Shown one piece after another: positions 7,773-13,551 of a stretch of 13,551 nucleotides of DNA (within the stretch, counting starts at the first letter, position 1; every line of letters starts with the position of its first letter). Location: NCBI GenBank assembly GCA_937873555.1, contig CALMWN010000263.1, forward strand, positions 1 through 13,551, read 5' to 3'. Both the position numbers and the translations under genes were made by a program. Under the pieces are notes generated by a model. It made no database searches, was not told the DNA's origin, and saw only the letters and a list, made by a program, of their open reading frames with translations. The stretch is from an uncultured Clostridia bacterium. Its GTDB lineage: Bacteria > Bacillota > Clostridia > Acetivibrionales > CALMWN01.

Positions 7773-7801
7773 GGATAAAAAAAATCACAGGGTTAATACT
7801 A
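7773..7801 (+). promoter_or_regulatory. Possible forespore-type (sigma-F/G) promoter for lonB
   Basis: GGATA at 7773-7777 and AATACTA at 7795-7801, 17 bases apart, resemble the -35 (GNATA-like) and -10 (CATACTA-like) elements of forespore sigma factors. A TTGACA at 7767-7772 is also present but has no well-placed sigma-A -10. B. subtilis lonB is known as a forespore (sigma-F) gene, which makes this reading reasonable. It is a weak consensus match. Confidence 0.25.
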
Positions 7802-7903
7802 TTATAAGGATATGGATGAACAGGAGCGAGATAAAATTTATGTTTCAAACGGTATATGACCTGGAACAGCTGCCGTTCTATAGTATCTGAATGGAGGAAA
7901 ACC

Positions 7904-9580
7904 ATGCTTACAAGCACTTTTTTTATTATACAGTTCTTTTTTTCAATAGTAATAGGATTATACTTTTTGAGCCTGCTGCGAAACCAGCAGGGCAATAAAA
8001 ATGCTATTGAAAAGGAATCCAGGAAAGAGCTTGACAAACTGAGAAAACTAAGAGAAATAAAACTTACGGAGCCATTGTCCGAAAAAACACGTCCGGCAAC
8101 ATTAAATGACATCGTTGGCCAGGAGCAGGGATTGAAAGCTCTGAGAGCTGCATTATGCGGGCCAAATCCACAGCATGTGATCATATACGGGCCTCCCGGG
8201 GTAGGGAAAACTGCAGCAGCGAGAGTTATTCTTGAAGAAGCAAAACAGACGGAAATATCGCCATTCAGACGGGAAGCAAAATTTGTAGAAGTTGACGCTA
8301 CCACTCTGAGATTTGATGAAAGAGGTATTGCCGATCCCTTGATTGGTTCCGTTCATGACCCGATATATCAGGGCGCAGGGGCGTATGGGGTTGCAGGTAT
8401 ACCGCAGCCTAAACCTGGCGCTGTAACAAAGGCCCATGGCGGAATACTTTTTATTGATGAAATAGGAGAGCTTCATCCCATTCAAATGAACAAGCTTCTG
8501 AAAGTGCTTGAGGACAGGAGAGTGTTTCTGGAGAGTGCATACTACAGTTCAGAGGATAACAATATACCTTCACATATTCATGAGATATTCCAGAAAGGGC
8601 TGCCTGCGGATTTCAGACTGGTAGGGGCAACTACAAGGACAGCTGATGAGATACCCCCTGCAATCAGATCCAGGTGTGTGGAAATTTACTTCAGACCGCT
8701 GGTGCCTGATGAAATCGCTTTGATATCAAGTAAAGCCGCATTCAAAGGCGGATTCAAGACGGAGGAAGGAATAGAGGAGCTTATCGCCAGATATGCCCAG
8801 AATGGAAGAGATGCGGTGAATATTATTCAGATAGCCGGCGGGGTGGCGCTTGTAGAAGGCAGAGGACTGATTACAAGGAAGGATATTGAATGGGTGATCG
8901 AATTTGGTCATTACAGTCCGCGCATTGACAAGAAAATCTGTGCCGGGGAATTTGTTGGATGTCTAAATGGTCTGGCGGTATTCGGTAATAGCACCGGGAT
9001 GGTTATCGACATTGAAGTTTCGGCTATAAAGGCTGTTGCAGGAAAAGGCACGATCAAGATTACGGGAATAGTGGAAGAAGAGGAAATGGACGGAAGAGGG
9101 CATAAATTGAAGAGAACCAGCTCAGCTAAGGCATCGGTGGAAAATGTTCTGACCGTTTTGAAAAAATTCCTCGACATAGACTGCAGTGACTATGACATAC
9201 ACTTGAACTTTCCCGGAGGAATACCTATTGACGGTCCTTCTGCAGGAATAGCAATTGCAACAGCGGTCTACTCTGCGGTTGTAAACCTGCCCATCAGGAG
9301 TGACCTGGCCATGACCGGCGAGATATCGATACGTGGGAAGGTAAAGCCGGTTGGAGGAGTTGTGGCAAAAGTTGAGGCAGCAAGGCTCGCAGGAATAAAG
9401 AGGGTGCTTATCCCGAAGGAAAACTGGCAGGAATTATTTGAAGATATGGATATAGAAGTGATTCCGGTTGAAGAGATGGAAGAGGTAATTGATATTGCTT
9501 TCAACAGAAAATTTAAGAAAATTGAAGATGTTATGCTCAATAATCAGACAATCAATGTTCTCACAGCGTCAGGAGCATAA
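7904..9580 (+). CDS. lonB: ATP-dependent protease LonB (membrane-anchored)
   Basis: The product is a Lon-type AAA+ serine protease of the LonB kind found in spore formers. An N-terminal hydrophobic helix (about residues 5-25) should anchor it in the membrane, followed by a charged linker and the AAA+ module. Walker A GPPGVGKT is at 96-103 and Walker B ends Asp185-Glu186 (GGILFIDEIGEL). The C-terminal Lon protease domain has the Ser-Lys dyad: Ser446 in DGPSAGIA and Lys489 in VGGVVAKVEAA, 43 residues apart as in E. coli Lon. The large N-terminal substrate domain of classical LonA is absent. ATG at 7904 is chosen because GGAGG at 7893-7897 precedes it and the membrane helix starts at once; the frame stays open upstream to 7856 without a binding site. 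This gives 558 residues. It follows clpX but is separated from it by a strong terminator. Confidence 0.95.
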   Translation: MLTSTFFIIQFFFSIVIGLYFLSLLRNQQGNKNAIEKESRKELDKLRKLREIKLTEPLSEKTRPATLNDIVGQEQGLKALRAALCGPNPQHVIIYGPPGVGKTAAARVILEEAKQTEISPFRREAKFVEVDATTLRFDERGIADPLIGSVHDPIYQGAGAYGVAGIPQPKPGAVTKAHGGILFIDEIGELHPIQMNKLLKVLEDRRVFLESAYYSSEDNNIPSHIHEIFQKGLPADFRLVGATTRTADEIPPAIRSRCVEIYFRPLVPDEIALISSKAAFKGGFKTEEGIEELIARYAQNGRDAVNIIQIAGGVALVEGRGLITRKDIEWVIEFGHYSPRIDKKICAGEFVGCLNGLAVFGNSTGMVIDIEVSAIKAVAGKGTIKITGIVEEEEMDGRGHKLKRTSSAKASVENVLTVLKKFLDIDCSDYDIHLNFPGGIPIDGPSAGIAIATAVYSAVVNLPIRSDLAMTGEISIRGKVKPVGGVVAKVEAARLAGIKRVLIPKENWQELFEDMDIEVIPVEEMEEVIDIAFNRKFKKIEDVMLNNQTINVLTASGA

Positions 9581-9584
9581 AATG

Positions 9585-9640
9585 ATTCCCCATTTGATAG
9601 GACGATGGTCCTATCAAATGGGGAATTAAGTACTATTTTT
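9585..9640 (+). terminator. 19-bp perfect hairpin after lonB
   Basis: The arms at 9585-9603 and 9608-9626 are perfect 19-base inverse copies around a GATG loop, starting five bases after the lonB stop. The T-run (9635-9640) begins eight bases after the stem, further than in an ideal intrinsic terminator. The stem is unusually long and perfect, so it may also protect the 3' end of the lonB mRNA. Confidence 0.75.
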
Positions 9641-9718
9641 TGAGGAAGAACAGACTATATATTTATTTGCAGTGATTTGTTAAAATAAAGATGAACATTA
9701 GCATTTCTCCTATTTATG

Positions 9719-9746
9719 ACATGGGGCACAAAGCCTCATGTTTTTT
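9719..9746 (+). terminator. Second intrinsic terminator, upstream of tsaD promoter
   Basis: ACATGGGGC (9719-9727) pairs with GCCTCATGT (9733-9741) through nine pairs, one of them G-U, with a five-base loop. Six T residues (9741-9746) follow directly. It is either a back-up for the imperfect T-run of the lonB hairpin or the end of a short transcript starting in 9641-9690. Confidence 0.7.
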
Positions 9747-9760
9747 ATTGTGTTTATTTA

Positions 9761-9789
9761 TCAACATGATATTGATAATTGGATATAAT
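9761..9789 (+). promoter_or_regulatory. Putative promoter of tsaD
   Basis: A perfect TATAAT at 9784-9789 has TCAACA (four of six matches to TTGACA) at 9761-9766, exactly 17 bp upstream. It lies after two terminators and 40-45 bases before the likely tsaD start. Confidence 0.55.
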
Positions 9790-9828
9790 AAAGTTATTAT
9801 TAAATATGATCAAGCTATGGGTAGGTGC

Positions 9829-10854
9829 GTGGATTTGAAGGATATCAACATATTGGGCATAGAGACAAGCTGTGACGAGACTTCTGCTTCCGTAGTCAGA
9901 AACGGAAGGGAAGTGCTTTCAAATGTCATCTCTTCTCAGATAAGCCTCCATCAGAAGTATGGCGGAGTGGTGCCTGAGATTGCTTCAAGAAAACACGTGG
10001 AGCTTGTAATGCCTGTAATAAACCAGGCACTGGAAGAAGCGTCCATGGATATTGACGGCATAGATGTTATTGGAGTTACATATGGACCGGGACTGGTAGG
10101 TGCTTTGCTGGTAGGGCTGTCTGCCGGCAAGGGGATGGCTTTTGCATTGAACAAGCCCCTGGTAGGTGTACATCATATAGAAGGGCATATAGCTGCCAAT
10201 TATATTGAGCATAAAGAGCTGGAACCTCCTTTTGTATGCCTCGTTGCATCAGGAGGCCACAGCCATATTGTATTCATTGAGGATTATGATAAATTTGATA
10301 TTATGGGTCAGACGAGGGATGATGCGGCAGGAGAGGCATTTGATAAAATAGCCCGTGCGATAGGGCTTGGATATCCCGGTGGGCCTCTGATCGACAAAGC
10401 GGCAGCAAAAGGCAACAGTAAAGCCATAGAATTCCCGCGTGTGAGATTTGACGGGGGGAGTCTGGATTTCAGCTTTAGCGGCTTGAAGACTGCGGTATTG
10501 AATTACTTGAACAACCTTGAACAGAAAGGCGAAAAGTATAATATTGAAGACATTTCTGCAAGCTTTCAGCAGGCAGTCGTTGATGTCCTTGTTGATAATA
10601 CCTTGCGGGCGGCAAAAATCAGAGGAGTCAGGAATATAGCACTTGCAGGCGGAGTAGCTTCGAACTCATGCCTTAGGAGCCTGCTTAAAGAAAGGGCCTC
10701 CAAAGAAGGGCTTTGTGTTTATTATCCCAAACCGGTATTATGCACCGATAATGCTGCAATGATAGCCTGCGCTGCTTATTTTCAGTATATGAAAGGTAAC
10801 ATTTCCGATCTGAATTTGAATGCGGTACCGGGACTCAGACTGGGAGAAAGATGA
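9829..10854 (+). CDS. tsaD: tRNA threonylcarbamoyladenosine biosynthesis protein TsaD
   Basis: TsaD (formerly Gcp/YgjD) transfers the threonylcarbamoyl group to A37 of ANN-decoding tRNAs, working with TsaB and TsaE. The N-terminal ASKHA fold begins LGIETSCDETSASVV. Metal ligands are His116 and His120 in HHIEGHIAANY and Asp307 in CTDNAAM. The SGGHSHIV and GGVASNS nucleotide-binding segments are intact. The frame is open back to 9691, but that would add 46 residues foreign to the family and would place the terminator at 9719-9746 and the promoter at 9761-9789 inside the gene. Candidates are GTG 9829 (341 residues) and TTG 9835 (339 residues); TAGGTG at 9822-9827 is better spaced for TTG 9835. 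ATG 9817 lacks a binding site. The gene appears monocistronic, followed by a 449-base gap. Confidence 0.96.
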   Translation: MDLKDINILGIETSCDETSASVVRNGREVLSNVISSQISLHQKYGGVVPEIASRKHVELVMPVINQALEEASMDIDGIDVIGVTYGPGLVGALLVGLSAGKGMAFALNKPLVGVHHIEGHIAANYIEHKELEPPFVCLVASGGHSHIVFIEDYDKFDIMGQTRDDAAGEAFDKIARAIGLGYPGGPLIDKAAAKGNSKAIEFPRVRFDGGSLDFSFSGLKTAVLNYLNNLEQKGEKYNIEDISASFQQAVVDVLVDNTLRAAKIRGVRNIALAGGVASNSCLRSLLKERASKEGLCVYYPKPVLCTDNAAMIACAAYFQYMKGNISDLNLNAVPGLRLGER

Positions 10855-10885
10855 TTTAAAACAAAGGTCTTAAATCCATCATACC

Positions 10886-11174
10886 TGTGGATAACTTTGC
10901 TTATCAACAATAATGCTGACAAATGTATTTTATTTGGAATTATTATGCAGAAAAATTTCCATAACATGCATAAAAAATATATTATCGAATAATAGCGGAA
11001 TTTAGTTACGACAAGTGTTGGAAGTACAGGCATTAGTGCTGCAGTCCTATTAAAAATTAAGATTATTTATCAACTATTGTTGAAATATAAGATGTGAATA
11101 TTGTGGAAATTATTAAAAATCATTGATTTTAGCAGTGATTTTTATGTGGATAACAATGTGGATAGTGTGGATTA
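10886..11174. promoter_or_regulatory. DnaA-box cluster
   Basis: Consensus DnaA box is TTATCCACA (TGTGGATAA on the other strand). Exact boxes are at 10886-10894 and 11145-11153, both minus-oriented. One-mismatch boxes are TTATCAACA at 10901-10909 (plus), TGTGGATAG at 11157-11165 and TGTGGATTA at 11166-11174 (minus). Two-mismatch boxes are TTATCAACT at 11067-11075, TGTGAATAT at 11093-11101 and TGTGGAAAT at 11102-11110. Two pairs abut head to tail with no gap (11093/11102 and 11157/11166), and 10886/10901 form an inverted pair six bases apart. An exact 9-mer is expected about 0.1 times in a random window of this size counting both strands. The AT-rich setting fits a DnaA-binding locus. dnaA and dnaN are not adjacent, so the main replication origin is unlikely. 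Confidence 0.8.
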
Positions 11175-11179
11175 ATTTC

Positions 11180-11208
11180 TGTACATTTTAGTACTTTGGT
11201 ACTATTAT
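11180..11208 (+). promoter_or_regulatory. Putative promoter with overlapping inverted repeat
   Basis: TGTACA at 11180-11185 (four of six to TTGACA) and TATTAT at 11203-11208 (five of six to TATAAT) are 17 bases apart. A perfect inverted repeat TAGTAC-TTTG-GTACTA covers 11189-11204, spanning the spacer and the edge of the -10, where a repressor could bind. Another candidate, TTGAAG (11208-11213) with TATACT (11233-11238), has a 19-base spacer. Confidence 0.4.
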
Positions 11209-11303
11209 TGAAGAGAGAACTGAAGACAGAAATATACTTTTTTATGTCATACACAAGAATTTACATGTCGTTATCATATTTATTTTCAAATAAGGGACTA
11301 TTT

Positions 11304-12638
11304 ATGGAAATTGCAACAAAAGATTATATTATACATACAGTTTTTAAGACAAATATATTACCGGTCATTTCTGAATGCAATACCGCATGTATTTTTTGCA
11401 GCCACAGGCAGAATCCCGAAAGCGTTGAGGTTTTTAAAATGCCCAGGCTGAAATTAAGTGATTTCGAAGAGATCATAGAATACTTATCCCCTGCCAGAAA
11501 GATAGTGATCGGCGAATCAGCGACAAGGATCATTGAAGGGGAACCTCTATTACACAAGGACTTTTTTGCCATATTGGCGCTTGTACGGAAGAAATTCAGA
11601 AATACTTCCATACAGGTTACAACAAACGGAATATTACTGACCCAAAACCTGGTTGAAAAAATGGCGGAATTGGGAAATATCGAGTTGAATATCTCCATTA
11701 ACTGTGTAGATGAGCATAAGCGGAGAAAGATACTTGGATTGTCAAAAGACGACGATATCAGGAATAAAATCCGTTTACTCAAAAACAGACTGAGATTCAG
11801 CGGAAGCAGCGTTTATATGCCGCATATAATGGGCTATGAAGATATTGAAGAGATAGCCGGATTATTGGATGAATGCGGAGCGGACAACTTTCGGCTGTTT
11901 TTGCCGGGATACACCTCCAGAACCTATACAGGACCGGTGTTTGGCAAACTGTACGATGAAATGCAGATATTTTTGGGAAAACTCAGAAACAGGTACTCTC
12001 TTCCTGTAATAATTGAGCCGTCTATAATAACCGATCTTTCGTGCAGGATCGAAGGTATTATTAAAGGTACGCCGGCATATGAAGCGGGAATGCAATTTGG
12101 TGATGTAATCCTTGAAGTGAACGGAATAAGGCCAAGGACAAGGGTGGAGGCCTTTAACCTTGTTTACAGTCTATCCATGCCGGAATTGAGCATTCTCAGG
12201 GAAAATGATGAAAAGGAAATAAAGCTGCATAAGAAAAAAAATGTATCTCCCGGATTCATGATGCTTTACGACATGGATCCACAAGTGCTTGATGACATTG
12301 CAAGTGCTGTACTGCGGCATAATGCGCAGAGTGTTTTTATTATGACGTCGGAAATGGCAAAATGTATACTGGAAAAACTGTTTGCAGCCAATAAAATGAA
12401 TTTCACATATAGGGTTATAGGCGTAAAAAACAGGTTTTTTGGTGGAACGATCAATTGTGCAGGCTTGCTTATGCTGCAGGACGTTTTTGAAGCGGTTCAA
12501 CCGCTTCTGGAGAAAAACGAGAGGCCTGACCTGATATTTCTGCCGCCGGTTATGCTTGATCACAGGAGAAGGGATCTTTTAGGTGAAAGTATTAAAGCTC
12601 TTGAAGAGAGACTTGAAATACCGGTGGATACAGTATAG
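11304..12638 (+). CDS. Radical SAM protein with internal PDZ and DUF512-like C-terminus
   Basis: The N-terminal half is a radical SAM domain with the canonical [4Fe-4S] motif Cys25-x3-Cys29-x2-Cys32 (ECNTACIFCSH), a GEGEP-like segment (EGEPLLHKDF) and TTNG. A PDZ domain follows at about 247-312 (RIEGIIKGTPAYEAGMQFGD, VILEVNG). The C-terminal 120 residues match the end of the DUF512 family: Asn376-Arg-Phe-Phe-Gly-Gly, AGLL, and LIFLPPVML. Usual DUF512 proteins (COG1625 type) are PDZ first, then radical SAM, then DUF512; here radical SAM comes first. The substrate is unknown. ATG 11304 is preferred because AAGGGA at 11292-11297 precedes it, giving 444 residues; the frame is open upstream to TTG 11196, with other ATGs at 11244 and 11265 that lack a binding site and add sequence foreign to the fold. 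The gene converges on the lytic transglycosylase with only four bases between the stops. Confidence 0.85.
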   Translation: MEIATKDYIIHTVFKTNILPVISECNTACIFCSHRQNPESVEVFKMPRLKLSDFEEIIEYLSPARKIVIGESATRIIEGEPLLHKDFFAILALVRKKFRNTSIQVTTNGILLTQNLVEKMAELGNIELNISINCVDEHKRRKILGLSKDDDIRNKIRLLKNRLRFSGSSVYMPHIMGYEDIEEIAGLLDECGADNFRLFLPGYTSRTYTGPVFGKLYDEMQIFLGKLRNRYSLPVIIEPSIITDLSCRIEGIIKGTPAYEAGMQFGDVILEVNGIRPRTRVEAFNLVYSLSMPELSILRENDEKEIKLHKKKNVSPGFMMLYDMDPQVLDDIASAVLRHNAQSVFIMTSEMAKCILEKLFAANKMNFTYRVIGVKNRFFGGTINCAGLLMLQDVFEAVQPLLEKNERPDLIFLPPVMLDHRRRDLLGESIKALEERLEIPVDTV

Positions 12639-12642
12639 ACCA

Positions 12643-13269
12643 TCAATCATGTGTTTGAGAATACTGTTTGTAATACTGGACAACCCTGGCTACATAATCC
12701 CGGGTTTCAGCAAACGGGGGAATGCCCTTGTATTTGTTTACCGCATTAGGACCGGCATTGTAGGCTGCCAGGGCCAGCTTTATATCACCGTTGTAGCTCA
12801 TGAGCTGATCTCTCAGGTACCGTGTCCCTCCGTCAATATTCTGTGCAATATCCCACGGGTCGGATACCTTCAAGGTTTTTGCAGTCTCAGGCATGAGCTG
12901 CATCAAGCCCTGTGCTCCTGTCCGGGACAATGAATACGGGTTGTAGTCGGATTCCTGCTTTATAACAGCCTTTACGAGATTGACATCCAGTCCGTATTTC
13001 TTTGCTGCGGCTGTAATATTACTGTTGATCTCTTCCATAAGCTGAGTCTTGTCTTTGGGAATGACTGCCTTGCTGGCCTGTAATGAGGCTTTGGCCATCT
13101 GGACATTTTTTGCCGAATCCGGCTCCTGATCTCTTGAGAGACTGTCTACAGCATTATCAAGAACATCCTGAAAAGGCACACCCGAAGGTAAGCCGTTCAT
13201 TCGTAAGGGAAGACGTCCCTGGATTTCATTTGCCTTTTCCAAAAATATATCTTTAATATTCAGTGACAA
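12643..13269 (-). CDS. SLT-domain lytic transglycosylase
   Basis: The C-terminal half (about residues 90-205) is a soluble lytic transglycosylase (SLT) domain that cleaves peptidoglycan between MurNAc and GlcNAc. The catalytic glutamate lies in IKQESDYNP, followed by GAQGLMQLMPETA, NIDGGTRYL and LALAAYNAGP. The N-terminal ~85 residues are a non-conserved helix-rich region, without signal peptide or membrane helix, so the export route is unclear. TTG 13269 is chosen because AAGGAG at 13283-13278 precedes it by eight bases. The frame is open to TTG 13290, but that codon overlaps the -10 of the gene's promoter; GTG 13278 overlaps the binding site. The product is then 208 residues. Confidence 0.92.
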   Translation of the reverse strand: MSLNIKDIFLEKANEIQGRLPLRMNGLPSGVPFQDVLDNAVDSLSRDQEPDSAKNVQMAKASLQASKAVIPKDKTQLMEEINSNITAAAKKYGLDVNLVKAVIKQESDYNPYSLSRTGAQGLMQLMPETAKTLKVSDPWDIAQNIDGGTRYLRDQLMSYNGDIKLALAAYNAGPNAVNKYKGIPPFAETRDYVARVVQYYKQYSQTHD

Positions 13270-13289
13270 TGCTCTCACTCCTTGTCTCA

Positions 13290-13318
13290 ATTATACAAGA
13301 AGGAGATTTTATTGTAAA
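13290..13318 (-). promoter_or_regulatory. Promoter of the lytic transglycosylase gene
   Basis: On the minus strand, TTTACA (13318-13313) and a perfect TATAAT (13295-13290) are separated by 17 bases. Transcription should start near 13283, almost at the AAGGAG ribosome binding site, giving a very short leader of about 14 bases before TTG 13269. This spacing is tight but workable. Confidence 0.7.
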
Positions 13319-13332
13319 CTATAATATTAATC

Positions 13333-13551
13333 TCAGCCTGACCGCAATTCCGGCTTTTTGGCAAACTTTGAGCAGGCATTTTTATTCCTTCCGTCAAAGC
13401 TGCGGACGGAAAACAACCTGCACAAGCCGATATAGGGGCTGTCTTCGGTGTTTGACGTCGTTATGAAGTTTTCACAGTACAGGCACTTGTTTCCGGTATC
13501 GCGGGTATGCCTGGCAGCAGCTGCGGGTCTGTACCTGGAACAGGAATATTC
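13333..13551 (-). CDS. Small four-cysteine protein, C-terminal part (partial)
   Basis: On the minus strand an open frame enters from the right edge and ends at TGA 13335-13333, giving 72 residues with no start codon before the conserved part, so the gene begins outside the window. It has an ordered cysteine pattern: Cys-Leu-Tyr-Cys-Glu-Asn-Phe, then about 20 residues on Gly-Leu-Cys-Arg-Leu-Phe, then Ala-Cys-Ser-Lys-Phe near the end. A CxxCxxF...GxC...CxxF layout is common in small zinc- or iron-sulphur-binding proteins of anaerobes. The family and function are unknown to me. It precedes the lytic transglycosylase on the same strand by 63 bases, but that gene has its own promoter. Confidence 0.7.
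   Translation of the reverse strand, partial: EYSCSRYRPAAAARHTRDTGNKCLYCENFITTSNTEDSPYIGLCRLFSVRSFDGRNKNACSKFAKKPELRSG

Larger units (their letters stand above)
10855..11303. other. AT-rich intergenic region between tsaD and the radical SAM gene
   Basis: This 449-base stretch holds no convincing gene on either strand; both strands are broken by frequent stops. It carries the DnaA-box cluster (10886-11174) and, at its right end, the putative promoter and inverted repeat of the radical SAM gene. There is no clear terminator directly after tsaD. Confidence 0.7.

Noticed and set aside
7387..8304. A 305-codon open frame on the minus strand across the end of clpX, the terminator and the start of lonB.
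   Set aside because: It overlaps two certain genes and the strong terminator, and its translation is Ser/Phe-rich with no domain, as expected of an antisense shadow.
9691..9828. A 46-residue N-terminal extension of TsaD from ATG 9691.
   Set aside because: It contains an intrinsic terminator and a promoter, lacks a binding site, and has no counterpart in the family.
10994..11092. A short open stretch whose translation (NLVTTSVGSTGISAAVLL) looks protein-like, perhaps a gene remnant.
   Set aside because: It is only about 31 codons, has no start codon with a binding site, and runs into the DnaA-box cluster; probably chance.
10886..11174. The DnaA-box cluster as the chromosomal origin oriC.
   Set aside because: dnaA, dnaN, rpmH or other origin-linked genes are absent nearby, and the flanking genes are tsaD and a radical SAM gene. 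A secondary DnaA-binding locus is the better reading.
11196..11303. A longer radical SAM protein starting at TTG 11196 or ATG 11244/11265.
   Set aside because: The added residues are not like the family, lack ribosome binding sites, and overlap the putative promoter; ATG 11304 has AAGGGA at proper spacing.

Overview
The window reads as a chromosomal segment of a low-to-mid GC, spore-forming member of the Clostridia. The evidence is the strong purine-rich ribosome binding sites, GTG/TTG starts, the tig-clpP-clpX-lonB protein quality-control block (LonB is a sporulation-associated protease of Firmicutes), a VanW-domain lipoprotein and an HPr/Crh-like gene next to uvrC. Protein flavour suggests the Ruminiclostridium/Acetivibrio side of the class, but that is an impression, not a search result.

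Layout, left to right. (1) 1-1110: the end of a membrane protein, a hairpin, and a VanW-domain lipoprotein. (2) 1121-4146: a probable operon with its own promoter: an HPr-like protein lacking the phosphorylatable His15, uvrC, and a metallophosphoesterase. (3) 4172-7726: a strong promoter, a roughly 190-nt leader rich in inverted repeats, then tig, clpP and clpX, closed by a textbook terminator. (4) 7773-9640: membrane-anchored lonB with its own possible forespore promoter and a 19-bp perfect hairpin after it. (5) 9719-10854: a second terminator, a promoter and tsaD (tRNA t6A synthesis). (6) 10855-11303: a 449-base AT-rich gap holding a dense cluster of DnaA boxes. (7) 11304-12638: a radical SAM protein with an internal PDZ domain and a DUF512-like C-terminus, in an unusual domain order. 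(8) 12643-13551, minus strand: a signal-less SLT lytic transglycosylase with a clear promoter, and the end of a small four-cysteine protein.

Functionally, most genes are housekeeping: nucleotide excision repair, nascent chain folding (Tig), regulated proteolysis (ClpXP, LonB) and tRNA modification. The most interesting items are the DnaA-box cluster directly downstream of tsaD (from memory, B. subtilis has a DnaA-box cluster next to its tsaD homologue gcp), the permuted radical SAM/PDZ/DUF512 protein it precedes, the Glu15 HPr-like protein, and the structured tig leader. There are no tRNA, rRNA, CRISPR, IS or phage genes that I can see.
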